DNA of 64,000 bases from Gari tellinella (taxonomy: Eukaryota; Mollusca; Bivalvia; Cardiida; Psammobiidae): positions 25,492,693 to 25,556,692 of the forward strand of contig OV277871.1 of NCBI GenBank assembly GCA_922989275.2, given 5' to 3'. Position numbers and translations under genes: made by a program. Shown one piece after another: positions 27,535 to 38,555 of this stretch; positions within the stretch are counted from its first letter, which is position 1, and each line of letters begins with the position of its first letter. The notes under the pieces are model-generated. The model saw nothing but the letters and a program-made list of their open reading frames with translations, was not told where the DNA came from and searched no databases.

Positions 27535-28192
27535 ATGCCTCCATCAAACCCTATAATGAGTAGTCACATCATAGGTTTGGTGGAGGTAAAATTATTTTAG
27601 CTTGGGGCTCTTCAATACAGAACCCTGGACCTATATTGAAGAACTTGATAAATGTGGGGCTTGATTTGGATCGTTACGTTAATAGCGATATCCTTGGTCG
27701 CAGGTTGCCAATTTGTCGAAACGTCTCCATTATGACAACGTGATGTTATGATGAAGACCAAATTGGCCTGCGACATCATTTTTTCTTCATTCCAATGTCT
27801 TATATGCTGACTGAATGTAAATGCGCATTTTCAGACAGCCGTGGCAAAGCCGTCATGGTTGATAAAACAAATCTTACTTGTTTTTCGGATGATTTACTGC
27901 CAAAACAACCAGTGTATATTGAAAACGAGCTGCATGTATCGTACAAATGAGTATTCTGACCAATTTATGCAAAAATAGACAAACTTTTTTGACGCGCAAA
28001 ATTAACGTAAATTTCACGAAATAGGTAACCAATACATTCTATACACTGGAATCAGCTGTGTTAACCGTTTTTACGTGAGCTTATTGAAAACGTGTACATT
28101 TGGAATAAATTTTAACCATGCACAGTTTTTAAATTCCATGAGTATATATCATGCCGAGCATATCTGGATCCAAACAGCAGGTACTCAGTCTT

Positions 28193-28434
28193 ATTAATCT
28201 ATTACCCCATAACCTGTTTCTAGTATTGAAAATAGGTGACCACTTAAAGCAGGTTGAAAGTAAAGCAGAATGGGCCTTAAGGCACATTCTGCTTTACTTT
28301 CAGCCTGCTTTAAGCTACAATCTGATTGGATATAAAAAATATTTCTTACTGAACAGATTCATGACTGTATATATATTTTCATCAGCAGAGGAATAGATTA
28401 AAGATATAACAAGGTGAATTTATGTGTAAATGGT
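28193..28434. mobile_element. Family A MITE, ends eroded
   Basis: ATCTATTACCCCATAACCTG, intact palindrome (apex GGGCCTTAAGGCAC, one mismatch), right arm decayed. About 330 bp beyond the GT92 stop codon. Confidence 0.75.
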
Positions 28435-28582
28435 TTATGGGAAGTAAGGTGAGCTATGAATGAAGAAACCCTATTTAATAATTTAAAAAAAAAAAGCTAC
28501 TTTCAAAATTTCAGCAGATTATTTGATTGTGCTAACAACATTGACCATTCAATATGTTAACTTCCTATACTTATATACTTAA

Positions 28583-28588
28583 TTTATT
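28583..28588 (-). promoter_or_regulatory. Possible poly(A) signal of the GT92 gene
   Basis: AATAAA on the minus strand, about 174 nt after the stop codon. Not proven; no cleavage site can be read. Confidence 0.35.
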
Positions 28589-28655
28589 TTTGATAAAGAA
28601 AAGCATACATCTGTTTAACCCATTTAAGCCTAGACAATCTACTAGAGGGAAATTA

Positions 28656-28720
28656 CAAACAGTGTAGGCCCTGTTGAGATGCCACATTACGCTGCATCTC
28701 AACAGGTCTACACTGTTTGC
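28656..28720. repeat. C/B-type hairpin in the presumed GT92 3' UTR
   Basis: CAAACAGTGTAGGCCCTGTTG..GATGC pairs with GCATCTCAACAGGTCTACAC..TGTTTG. It begins 42 nt after the stop codon, so transcripts reaching the AATAAA at 28583 would carry it. Confidence 0.7.
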
Positions 28721-28761
28721 TATTTCATATTATGTCAATTATTCTGAGATAGAATGAAATG

Positions 28762-30549
28762 TTACTTTGCTTTCATTATTTTCAGAATTACTTTAACTGT
28801 AGCTTGGTAATGAGCATTTAAAGTTGCTGCATATTTTAAGATAGATTCATCCTTCACAATATCAGAGCACACCAATTTCTCATCTGCATAAGTAGTGCAG
28901 GGCCTGTAATGATGAATTGCTGATGTTTCTATGGCAACAACCTTGGTAGTTATGTTATAAAAGGTCACTAGAGGTTGTGAAATGTGGTGAACTCCCATTT
29001 CTATCACATATTCAGGTTGAACTAAGAGTTTTGCTCTAGCTTCACTGAAAGTCTTAGTTCTGTAGACTGATCTTAAGAAAGACAACTTGTGCTTGCTAAC
29101 AAAAGCTGGGTTAGAGTCCACTAATACTGGGTCAAAAAAGGCACTAAAGAATTGGTAGCCCCCAGCCTGACTGTAATCTTCACTGTGGAAATCTTTTTCC
29201 AGTCTTTTCAACATGTTTGGCCAATCAGGGCTTGTCTTTGGAATGATGAGTTCGTCAATATCAAGGAATGCTACGTAATCAAATGTGCCCATTGTTCTGT
29301 AAAGGCAATCTTGAATAGTTACTATCTGACCGTGATACCAAATTGAGTTTTTAATGTGATCAGACAGATTCCACTGAATGGTTACAAGAAATCCCTGATT
29401 CTTGTAATAATCTATAACTAATTGAAGTTCTTTAGAAACAGACAGTACATACACAAAAACCTTGTTAACTCTCTGTATTTTCAAGAATTCTATAAACTGA
29501 ATGAAGCTTGATAATTGAATATCGCCAAACAGTGGTGGTATACAAACAGCAACGTCAAACACGGATCTTGTCTGGGCTGCTGAGTCTGACACCATGTCAT
29601 TATTCATGCTTGATGGATTTAGTTGTCCGCGATTGCCATTTGTAGGAACATTTTTATGGATGTTGTCCTGTCTACTGCTGCTATATATTGTAGAATTATG
29701 AATATTTAATAGCTTACGGGCTATGTGATTACTGTGTATGTCCTCACCTTGTCTATCTTCCCAGACGTAGGGACTGAAATTATCATCATCATCAAACATA
29801 GAATCATACTGGTAGATCATTTTATCCACTTTCTTCCGCCTAATGGGTAATATATCCATGCTGACAGAACTATCGTTGACTGTCTGCGAATCAGCTTCCA
29901 AGTCATTTAGACTTTTGATGTAAATTTTTTTAGGAACTAATTCCACATCTTTAGGTGATTTACATGAGAACATAAACCCTCCGTAGAGTTTTCCATGATT
30001 TTCACACATTTCGTGTTTATGCGCCAGTATCCATGAGTCTATTCCATGATTTGTATATCTACACACAAGACCTTCAGTAGAATCTCGAGGAGCTATTGCC
30101 ATCATTCTAATCACAGGGGAATCAAGATCCAGATTTTCTCTGTCATCATAGAAAGCAGAAAACAGGGAGATATTTCCGATGGTAACAAACTGGGAATTCT
30201 TATCTTTGCTTGGACTTTGTTTACTCTTGTTATAGTCCTGTATGATCTCAGCAAGTATTTTTCTCTTTCGTTTCATACTGTTTTCAAACATAATCCGAGT
30301 CTGTTCTTCAATTTCAGTTACATTAGCTATATCTTCATCATAGTATTCCAGAGTTTCATACGCACTGCTCAAACTTGGTGTCTCGTTTGTGTCTACAAAG
30401 TTTCGGAGTGGGCCCTGCACAGTTCCTGGTCTGAGTGGCAGTCTATACTGGTTCCCTACTCGAGATAAGATATTTATAGTCACAAAGCCGTAGAGCGTTA
30501 TCACCCCCATGCACAAGTAGATGTATTTCATGGTAGATTTCAGTACCAT
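28762..30549 (-). CDS. Glycosyltransferase family 92 protein, type II membrane protein
   Basis: A 595-residue intact single-exon frame. Residues 8-27 (YIYLCMGVITLYGFVTINIL) form a signal anchor, then an acidic, low-complexity stem with N-glycosylation sites (NVT 76, NIS 126), as in Golgi enzymes. The GT92 (DUF23) domain spans ~330-550: DVAVCIPPLFGD at 332, WYHGQIVTIQDCLYR at 404-418, the DxD-type metal site FLDIDE at 428-433, YQFFSAFFDP at 465, VHHISQP at 520, and HHYRP at 546-550. Characterised relatives (C. elegans GALT-1) add galactose to core fucose of N-glycans; the substrate here is unknown. The ATG has a G at -3 and +4; a second ATG lies at codon 7. A 5' UTR intron is possible: TTTTTTTTCAG on the minus strand at ~30790-30800. 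Opposite strand to PCCB. Confidence 0.9.
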   Translation of the reverse strand: MVLKSTMKYIYLCMGVITLYGFVTINILSRVGNQYRLPLRPGTVQGPLRNFVDTNETPSLSSAYETLEYYDEDIANVTEIEEQTRIMFENSMKRKRKILAEIIQDYNKSKQSPSKDKNSQFVTIGNISLFSAFYDDRENLDLDSPVIRMMAIAPRDSTEGLVCRYTNHGIDSWILAHKHEMCENHGKLYGGFMFSCKSPKDVELVPKKIYIKSLNDLEADSQTVNDSSVSMDILPIRRKKVDKMIYQYDSMFDDDDNFSPYVWEDRQGEDIHSNHIARKLLNIHNSTIYSSSRQDNIHKNVPTNGNRGQLNPSSMNNDMVSDSAAQTRSVFDVAVCIPPLFGDIQLSSFIQFIEFLKIQRVNKVFVYVLSVSKELQLVIDYYKNQGFLVTIQWNLSDHIKNSIWYHGQIVTIQDCLYRTMGTFDYVAFLDIDELIIPKTSPDWPNMLKRLEKDFHSEDYSQAGGYQFFSAFFDPVLVDSNPAFVSKHKLSFLRSVYRTKTFSEARAKLLVQPEYVIEMGVHHISQPLVTFYNITTKVVAIETSAIHHYRPCTTYADEKLVCSDIVKDESILKYAATLNAHYQATVKVILKIMKAK

Positions 30550-30839
30550 GACTGGTTCAGATCCTCTGTTTTCCAGTTTGGCTGAATGTTAGATTAACCT
30601 TTCTCAACAGGCTAAACTTTTACTCCCAATCAAGCAGGTCTGTTGAGGTACTGGCCTTTAAGGGTTCATCATTCTGTTTGTTTTGTGGTACTAATGCAGT
30701 GTGGCTAACATTGTAGATCTAGTAGTAATCTTTGAAACATCCTCGTTGAGTCTATCCACTTACTGCCCCATATCTGGTAACATGTGTGCCTGAAAAAAAA
30801 TAGTTATAAATTTATTTAAAATCTTATTATAATTATATA

Positions 30840-31190
30840 TACTTCAAATCATATAACCCTTTACTCCTTAACCAGTGGTTCTAGTTTTTAAAACAGCTGA
30901 CCACTTAACCCTTTGAACCCTAGTCCCGCATATAGGCGTCCTTTTCAAACAGTATACATGTGAAAAGTGCACTTGTCCTATGCAAACAGTGAATACCCAG
31001 ATCAGAGGGCTCCTTTCGGAGCCCTCTTATCTGGGTATTCACTCTTTGTCATAATGCAAAACATTGACAAAAACAACCCTTAAAAGTCAGAAATGGACTA
31101 GACTCAAATGGAAACAGGGATTTTCCATTTTAAGTTTCAGGGAGGAAAGAGTTAAACACAACCTGCTTTAACCCTTTACCTCATAGCCTA
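30840..31190. mobile_element. Decayed family A MITE split by a C element
   Basis: AACCCTTTACTCCTTAACC, GTTCTAGTTTTTAAAACAGC and GACCAC precede the insert; ACACAACCTGCTTTAACCC follows. Only the stem base and left arm remain. Confidence 0.55.
30905..31155. mobile_element. Family C MITE, 251 bp, TTAA-flanked
   Basis: TTAACCCTTTGAACCCTAGT to GGGAGGAAAGAGTTAA. Inserted at the CCACTTAAAGC position of an A element. Hairpin ATCAGAGGGCTCCTTTCGGA and complement. Confidence 0.87.
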
Positions 31191-31627
31191 CTTTCAAAAT
31201 GAAAGCAGACAACTGATTGAAGAGCAGACGTGTTCAATCGTCTGAAATAAATAAATGTGGACTCATCCTTTCTCGGAATTCCCGATTGAAAACTGGATAA
31301 ACAATCAGTATGAAAGACAGAGGAGTTGTCAGCCCTATTTACATCTGTCAGTTTGTCCCTTCATTATCATACATAGAAAGTCCCAGAGCCAATTCTCCAG
31401 ACTGCTTCATTTAAACTAGATATACTTGAAATGACTAGCTAGTTTCTCATTTTGTCAATTTGAAATTGGGAGAAATATTAGTGAGGTTGATTTCAAACAG
31501 TTTGGGTTCAGATCAGGACCTCATCTACTTTATGGATCTGATCAGGATATAAAAAAAATTTGCTCTGATAGTATTCTACAAATATACATGTATATTAAAA
31601 AAAAAATTGAGAATTTGTCTGACCGGA

Positions 31628-31841
31628 TTAACCCTTAGCCTGCCACTCACGACTATAGCTCCATATGCAAACAGCTTGGATCCGGATGAGACGCCGAGTA
31701 ACTCGGCGTCTCATCCGGATCCAAGCTGTTTGACACTCGGACAACATTTTCAGCAATTTTGAGCAACTTTGAAGCACTTTGAAACTTGAAGCAGACGAGA
31801 AATATAGCAGACGACAATTTATTTGGCGGGCTAAGGTTTAA
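31628..31841. mobile_element. Family B MITE, TTAA-flanked, 214 bp
   Basis: TTAACCCTTAGCCTGCCACT at the left, GGCGGGCTAAGGTTTAA at the right. The perfect hairpin is GCTTGGATCCGGATGAGACG and its complement around GAGTAACTC. Confidence 0.85.
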
Positions 31842-31862
31842 GTTATGGTATTAATCCAGCAT

Positions 31863-32100
31863 TCAATCCATTACTTCATATATACACACCTTGAATTTAT
31901 TCCTCCACTGAAGAAAATAGTTTCACTTTAAACAGAAAGGAATAAGCAACATAAGAAAACTTCCTTTATCCTGGCAGATTATTGCTTAAAGCAGGCTGAA
32001 AACAAAGCAGTATGTGCTTTTAGACACATTCTGCTTTACTTTTAAGCTGCTTTAAGTATTCAGCTGTTTTCAGCCTGCTTTATGTTAGCAACCATCTGTC
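31863..32100. mobile_element. Family A MITE, right end decayed
   Basis: TCCATTACTTCATATATACA.., ATTGCTTAAAGCAGGCTGAA, apex GTGCTTTTAGACAC, right stem TTTTAAGCTGCTTTAAG. A second, partial CTGCTTT follows. Confidence 0.65.
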
Positions 32101-32113
32101 TTAAATACTGAGA

Positions 32114-32369
32114 TTAACCCTTTACCCCAAAGCCTGTTTCTAGTTTTGAAGATAGGTGGCTACTTAAAGCAGGTTGAAAGTAAAGCAGAATGTGCCTTAT
32201 TGCTTATTCTGCTTAACTTTCAACCTGCTTTAAGCTATAATCTGCAAGGAAACTGAAAATAATTCTTATGAATTATATTCATCCATGACTGTATAATTTG
32301 GAACTATTTTCTTCAACGGAGGAATAAATTAAATGCACTCAAAGTCGCTTCTGTTGGGGAAAGGGTTAA
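32114..32369. mobile_element. Family A MITE, TTAA-flanked
   Basis: TTAACCCTTTACCCCAAAGC to GGGGAAAGGGTTAA; palindrome almost intact (apex GTGCCTTATTGCTTA). Confidence 0.85.
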
Positions 32370-32761
32370 GGATTAATGGACTGTTCCTGCCTGATAGTAT
32401 ATGAGGCTAGCTTTCTCCGAATATTGTATGATGTTAGCTATGTCCTTTGGGATTGGTATGAATATTAACAGCGTATTATTTCAATGAGATTGCTCGAGTT
32501 ATCAGAATATGGTAGTTAGACTTAGATATACAATTCTCCAGAAATCACTGAGACAGTTCTATTTGTGATAATGTGGTCGAGGTTTGCTCTTCTTTAATCC
32601 TTTTAACCCTTCGATCCCCCTTCAGCTTGTTTTCAGTATTGAAGACAGAAGCAGACTGAGAGTTAAGCAGAATGTTCCTTCATGAATTTTGAAAACAGGC
32701 TATATTTCAGTCTGAGCTAGGATATTGAACAAATTTGTGATAATGCATATAAATGGTTGTA

Positions 32762-33007
32762 CAGTGGAGAATGTGTTATTCTTTCCCGTTTAAACGCAAA
32801 CGTACGCAAACGCAAAACACTAAAACGTAGAAAAGAACAACTTTTGGACAATTTTGATATTTCATGTTTATCATGGTGGCAAACAGTTTGGAGCCTGATC
32901 AGACGCCGGGTTACCCGGCGTCTGATCTGGCTCCAAACTGTTTGCACTGGAAATAATAGTTTTAGCGTAAACGCGTTTATTGGGAAAGAATAACACATTC
33001 TCCACTG
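32762..33007. mobile_element. Family U MITE copy 1, 246 bp, TA-flanked
   Basis: CAGTGGAGAATGTGTTATTC and its exact inverted match at the right end, TA on both sides. The interior has GTTTAAACGCAAACGTACGC on one side, AAACGCGTTTATTGGG on the other, and the perfect hairpin AAACAGTTTGGAGCCTGATC..GACGCCGGGT with complement. About 97% identical to the inverted copy at 42778. TA duplication suggests a Tc1/mariner-type transposase. Confidence 0.9.
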
Positions 33008-33792
33008 TACCAAGTGGAACTATTTCCTTCAGTGGAGAAATTAATTAAAAGCTTAAAAAGCATAATACAGGCATCTATGGAGTAATGGCTTAATAAAATT
33101 TTATGTAAGCTAAATTTAAGTCAGTGCCTCAGCCCATTTAACGTGTTTGCAAACAGAGTAGCCAGCCCTTCATTTTCTAAAATACAATCACAAATATCGA
33201 AATAAACTGGTACATGTATATGTTTTCTACAGTCATTTAAATGGATTAAAATATTGAGCAGAAAAACTTAGAAATCTGAAATTGTCCTGCTTGAAAGCAT
33301 TATTTTTGTAGTTTTTTTTCTTCTGGAATACACTTCGGAATAATGTATACCAAATTTAAAATTTGATCATATGGGTTTTCACATTTTGTTTAGGAATATG
33401 TAATCTTTTGAAAGTCACTTCTTCTATAGACAAGTAGCTCAAAAATTATTTATACAGCTTGTCTTAAAAGCCAGTGAAATGGGGTATATATGCATTAGAA
33501 GAAATGTATTCCTTTGGGCTTCAAAGTGTTTATCTTATACATACTGAAACAATAGGGTAATATTTTCAAATTACCGCTTTGTCTACGAAATGTGTACTGT
33601 ATTCACAAGGGGAAAATAAGAATATTTTCAAATTTCTGTTTTGTCTACTAAGTAAGTTTTCTCCTACTTATACAGGTAACTTGTAGAATAAACTATCCAA
33701 AACTCTCAAAAAGGATTTATGACAGCTTAAAGCAAGATTAAAGTAAAGTGAAAAGTTTCTATAAGAGGTTTTGAGTAAAGTATTCATATAGG
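33008..33792. other. Non-coding, AT-rich
   Basis: No gene seen. A decayed hairpin core (ACAGCTTAAAGCAAGATTAAA at 33722) is the only recognisable item. Confidence 0.5.
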
Positions 33793-34042
33793 GTTAACTG
33801 GCATTACTCAACAGATACTACTTTTACGCCTTTAAGTTGTTACTCCACTTTAAAAAATAATTCCTTTTTATAAAGTCATTGATATTCACCATAAGTATTG
33901 TTTCTATAATATCCTAGCTGATGGTGGATTAAAGCAGATTGAAAGTAAAGCAGAATGCGCCTTGAAGCGCATTCTGCTTTACTTTCAACCTGCTTTAAGT
34001 GGTCACCTGTCTTCAAATCTAGAAACATGCTATGTGGTAAGT
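33793..34042. mobile_element. Family A MITE, outer ends decayed
   Basis: CTACTTTTACGCCTTTAAG.., perfect stem AGCAGATTGAAAGTAAAGCA, apex GCGCCTTGAAGCGC, right end AGAAACATGCTATGTGG. Confidence 0.75.
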
Positions 34043-35076
34043 GTTGAAGTTGCTTTTAACATGTCTTTTATTGAGCTTTGTAAAGCGTTCAGGAAGGGCT
34101 ATGTTTCTTTTATCAGTTCCCCAGGAAACAGACTCAATTCTCTTGGCAGAGACTCTAACCATGACTTTGTAACACATCCTTATCAGCCTGTACATGGCAC
34201 AGACAGATAACACTCTCAATTACCTATACCTATACCATTGCCACTTAATCCTTGTGGAAGTCTATATTTATTCCTTTAACTTATTAACCATGCAGTTGTC
34301 AACAAAAATACAGTTTACAGTGTGTTCATTAGTAACCGATTGCCGATGCAAACCATCGGTTGAAATCGCTTCTGCATCGGTTGTTTTTTGTACAGATACA
34401 AAATTGAAGAATCACAAAAAGTGAAGTTTCACTCAAATATTACCGTTTTCGGCAAGTTAATTGAGTAAAACAAAAGCCTAGATCTCTTGAAACTTTGAAA
34501 GACGGACGTTAGTTGCCTAAAATAGCGTCGATTATTGTCATTGTCTGAGTTGTTGCGTATACATAATGCTCTCGGATCTTATCCTTACGATCTATATAAC
34601 CTATTAGCTTCCGGTTTAAATATCTTATTTATTTGTTATAACCCGTTGTTACCGTTTGAGTTTTCGCAAGTTTCGCATGATGTTTCTAGCTTCTTCAGGG
34701 ACGTAGATAAGATATATTTAATCTATGTCCCTGGTTTCTTGTTCAGTTTTCATTTACGATATTAACGTGAAACGTTCGATCGCCGTCGGTGTCCGTACTC
34801 ATGGAAATAGTAAAACTTGAATATATCCTTAATGAAGTATTGTTTCCCCTCGTACTAATTTCGCCAAACATCAAAACGAATCTTCGGCATATTTAAATCA
34901 CGGAATTATACACGCACGTGTGTATAGATGCTTTCATATGCTGCTGAAAGTTTGAACAAGCTGTCGGTAAAACCACGAAGTACTTAGGTCTAAGTACTCC
35001 ATGGTAAAACGATATACAAGATAATCACCTTGAATTCCAGCGCATCCGCGTATTTTGAAATAAATACATTAGCGCG
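34043..35076. other. Non-coding, nothing recognised
   Basis: Short open frames only. A small inverted pair (ACCGATTGCCGATGC / GCATCGGT) lies near 34337-34380. No domain or RNA recognised. Confidence 0.45.
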
Positions 35077-35369
35077 CAATCAAACAAGTCGGCGTTAGTT
35101 AAAGAATCCATTTTTTTTGTTTATTTCGTAACACACACCACTGCAGGGTTCGACACTAACGGGAGTCAGGAGTCCGAGACTCCTTATTATCGTGTCGGAC
35201 TCCTTTGCTGATTTGCATGTTGGCAGTCCCACGGACTCCTTAAATCTGGAGAGAAAAAACTAGAACAAAAATCATGTTCTGCCGATTTTCTGTAGCACAA
35301 ATCTGCTTATAGAAAGTTAAAAATCAAACATAAGTCGGCTATGTTTTGTTTATTTCGTAACACACACCA
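35077..35369. repeat. Partial tandem duplication with exact 26-bp repeats
   Basis: The 26-nt string ending CGTAACACACACCA occurs at 35115-35140 and 35344-35369; ATCAAACA..AGTCGGC precedes both. The 203 bp between begins CTGCAGGGTTCGACACTAAC and is rich in GGAGTC/GACTCC words. Confidence 0.75.
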
Positions 35370-35520
35370 GGAGGTTGATTGACATATTAAGTGTAGTTAT
35401 ATAATGAAAGTAGCGCTAAAAATAGTTTTCACTTGCTTGCTTTATTCGTTTAAACGTCTCACCCGAGTTATCGTTATCTGTTAATATAAGACTAAACTAT
35501 TGCGGGGGAGCGTATAAATT

Positions 35521-35628
35521 AAAGTCTACGGCACCCGGTATTCCTAGGCGGTCACCCATCCAAGTACTAACCGGGCTATTACCCAACGGCTTAACTTCGG
35601 TGATCGGACGAGAAACGGTGTTTTCAAA
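35521..35628 (-). rRNA. 5S rRNA-derived copy, 5' end diverged (pseudogene or SINE3-like)
   Basis: The minus strand reads TTGAAAACACCG, TCTCGTCCGATCACCGAAGT, TAAGC, CCCGGTTAGTACTTGGATGG, GTGACCGCCT, GGAATACCGGGTGC and GTAGACTTT, in 5S order. The first ~20 nt of a 5S gene are not recognisable and the loop around the A box (AGTTAAGCCGTTGGG) is altered. The C-box region is nearly perfect. No T run follows the 3' end, so Pol III termination is not evident. A single copy outside a tandem array points to a retro-copy or a 5S-headed SINE. Confidence 0.8.
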
Positions 35629-35629
35629 G

Positions 35630-36990
35630 TATTTTCAAACGTGTTCAATTGCTGTTAAAAGATTTTCGGAAATCCGTTCTAAAGATAGCAGGTATTCCCT
35701 AAAATGTGTGCGACGGAAAATAATTTATGCGTTGAACTAATGCCGCATAGTCATTCGTTACTGTTCGGTACAGCTCGTAAAAGGCGGGAAAATAATTCCT
35801 TTGTCTTTGTCTTAGAAATCTTAATTTATCAACCAATGAAACACGGAATTCCGTACACACCCTCACGAGAAGTCACGTGTAATATACGTCACTATTACAC
35901 GTGATTTGTTATCTTTCTAGGTATTCCTCTTTCAAAACAATCATGGCAGTCTACGCTTCATTGAACAGAAAAGCGAGACCATAAAAATAGTAGCTAGAGA
36001 AAGCCAAATATAGTCATACGAAGGCACTCCTAATGTGGCAGTTCTCTGACTGTTTAATGCAGTGGGAAACTGAGCCTTAGGTGTGTACAATGTTTCTTAA
36101 ATATTACGTAATTGCTTATCTCTCGCACTGGTAAATTGACAATCTTGTTAAGGTACTTCGCATTTGCGCGTAGTTTCCATACGATTGTTATGAAACTTTT
36201 CATGAAGAATGATAATAGCCTAAGAAACAATGTGTGTAAATATAGGCAAAATTTATCGTGTGGTTTGTCTTTAAGGTCTTTTTTCTGACAAAAACCTAGA
36301 ATTTTGATGATTTTATTTTTCTGAAAAATGAATAAAGCTAATGACTATAATTCTCACCCAATAAGTAGTCCACAACATTCATTACAAGAAAAGCTTAAAA
36401 CATTTTGAATAAAGGTGTTCAGAAAGATGTTATCAGCTATTTAAATTTTGCAAAATGCTAAAAAATTGAATTACAAAAAACTGACTCATTCAATGTATAT
36501 TTGTTTTCATTTTATTCAAATATATGGTTGATGAACTAGTCAGTCTGAAAAAATTAGAAAATATTACAGTCAGGATTTGTTGTAATAACATATTTTCTTA
36601 TTAAAATGTGGGATATTTGTTGTTTAGATACAGTTACCTACCATAGAATTAAAACTTTGTCATTAAAATGCATTATTATTTATTCACGGACTTGCATACA
36701 ATGTTTATTATATTGTTTTAACATAATTATAATGGGCAATATCGATCTTGAAAAGGTTAGCGTATTGATAAGCTTAAATGTGTGGCTTTATAGTTCGATC
36801 AAATCGTTTACATGTATACCGATTTAATTGACTTGTAAGTCATTAAACTAAAAACGTACAGGTAAGTGGACATATACTTGGACCGTAAACATCACTAGTT
36901 CTAATCAACGAAGACTAAACATAACATGTCTCTTGATTACTGCGTTATGGATTGACAAGTCAATAAATCGGACACTAAAAAAAATATTTT
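35630..36990. other. Non-coding, AT-rich
   Basis: No gene, element end or RNA that I can support. Open frames at 35704 and 36606 have no recognisable domain. Confidence 0.45.
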
Positions 36991-37065
36991 GATCGGATGG
37001 GTCTCGAACCTATGACCTTTTGATTGCTAGTCAACCACTATACTAACTGCGCTATGAAGGATTAT
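36991..37065 (-). other. tRNA-Ala-like sequence (pseudogene or SINE head)
   Basis: On the minus strand, TAGCGCAGTTAG (A box), an anticodon arm TTGA-CTAGCAA-TCAA whose loop centre is AGC, and GGTTCGAGACC (B box). The acceptor arms do not pair, so a working tRNA is unlikely. Confidence 0.5.
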
Positions 37066-37717
37066 ACTAATTCGTATCAACATTTCCTTTATATAAATTT
37101 TCTAGTATAAACACGTACGAAAACAGTCTGTGTCGTCAAGACGCATATCCGCTCGCCCACAAGACCGACTTCCGGTAGCCAAAGGCCTTAATAACACACA
37201 CGGCCGAGCACACTTTTGACGAGCATTTACGGAGGTAAGAGAAAGTTGGATCCTGAAAATACGCCGATGATCTCTTACCGGAATTAACGTATATATCTAT
37301 ATACGTTCCTGGTTACATGGTATCCAAAAACATGGAAAATACTTTTGATCTTGGTGTCCGAAATAAGAGGCAAAAAATAACTTATTTTCATGAAAAATTA
37401 TAGGTTTCCGAACTCTAAGAATGTCCGAACTGTTGGAGTTAATGCGGTACGGTAGGTTGTGAAATTTGGACAAGGAGAGCTCTTCTTTGGGGGTGTAAAA
37501 ATGCTTAAAATCCTTTTCGGCCGGGGGGCTTCACCCCCCTGACCCCCCTACCAGAGCTTTGCCCTGGACCCACAGGGGGCCTAGGCGGCCCCCTTGACCC
37601 CCCGCCGAATCGGTTGGTTTCACAAAATTATCCCTTGATACAAATCTTATTGACAACCCTGAGTTTAGATTCCCCGTGAGATGCCAAGATTTGTGGCATC
37701 TCATCAGGGTCTGCACT
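37066..37717. other. Non-coding, with a GC-rich block
   Basis: 37517-37612 is rich in runs of C and G (GGGGGGCTTCACCCCCC, GGCGGCCCCCTTGACCCCCC), the style of hAT-like subterminal sequence. TTGACAACCCTG at ~37651-37662 could be a right hAT-type end, but no matching left end was found. Confidence 0.4.
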
Positions 37718-37962
37718 TTAACCCAATTACCCCATAGCCTGTTTCTAGTTTTCAACACAGGTGACCACTTAAAGCAGACTGAAAGTAAAGCAGAATGTGC
37801 CTTAAGGCACATTCTGCTTTACTTTCAGCCTGCTTTAAGCTACCATCTGCTAGAATATAGAACTTGTTTCTTATAATTCATGTTCATGACTGTATATATT
37901 TTCTTTAGTGGAGGAATAAATTAGAAGCATAAAAAGGCATATTTATGGGGTAATGGGCTAAG
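37718..37962. mobile_element. Family A MITE
   Basis: TTAACCCAATTACCCCATAG, perfect stem with apex GTGCCTTAAGGCAC, right end GGGGTAATGGGCTAA (TTAA mutated). A short C-type half hairpin (GAGATGCCAAG / TTGTGGCATCTC) precedes it. Confidence 0.85.
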
Positions 37963-38058
37963 CTACTTCAAAAGAAAATTTATCAGCTGTAGTGACAAAC
38001 ACTAGCTGCAGATCACTTGTATGTCAATAATGAAATCTTCCAGCAAGAACATAGGGAT

Positions 38059-38198
38059 CCAAGGTTATAAAGCTTTTGAGTTGAGTCTGAAGTCGTTCTC
38101 AAGCATTTGATTGGTCAGATTTGATACTAGGCTCAAATCTGACCAATCGCATGCTTTAGAACAAACTCAGACTTAACTCAAATGCTTCGTAACCTTGG
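38059..38198. repeat. 140-bp long palindrome, unrelated to the other families
   Basis: CCAAGGTTATAAAGCTTTTG at the left faces CAAATGCTTCGTAACCTTGG at the right. Inner arms GATTGGTCAGATTTG / CAAATCTGACCAATC are perfect. No further copy seen in the window. Confidence 0.8.
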
Positions 38199-38555
38199 AG
38201 CAGGGTTAGTTAGTTTAAACATATTTAGCTCAGTGCAATACCCAGGTATAAAAGGGCTAAAACAGTGTTGACCAAGATCTGAACTGATAAGTAGATAGTA
38301 ATTAAGTTACAGCACAAAGGAAAATTATTTCCACACATGTTTTGTTGGAACAAAATAAAGAACTTGTACTTCAGAAGTTGTTTTGATGTATTGAAACAAT
38401 AATCGCATACTGCTTCTAGCAAAATAATAAATGATTGAACACTAAACATACTAAATAAAACAGCTTTGAAATACATGTACATCACTATGTTCAATCTGTA
38501 GATGCTGTATACTTAATTGGACTTTATCCTGCAACACTTAGTTACTGTTGTTGGC

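Noticed and set aside
30046..30468. 140-residue frame on the + strand
   Set aside because: Antisense shadow of the GT92 coding region.
32717..33013. Paired open frames of 78-98 residues on both strands, repeated at 42792-43062
   Set aside because: They translate the perfect hairpin of the U elements in both directions; identical frames recur wherever the element occurs.
36991..37065. Functional tRNA-Ala gene (minus strand)
   Set aside because: Anticodon loop is plausible, but the acceptor arms are not complementary.
35143..37662. One 2.5-kb hAT element from CAGGGTTCGAC to GACAACCCTG
   Set aside because: The two ends match only over CAGGGTT and no target duplication is present, so I do not join them.
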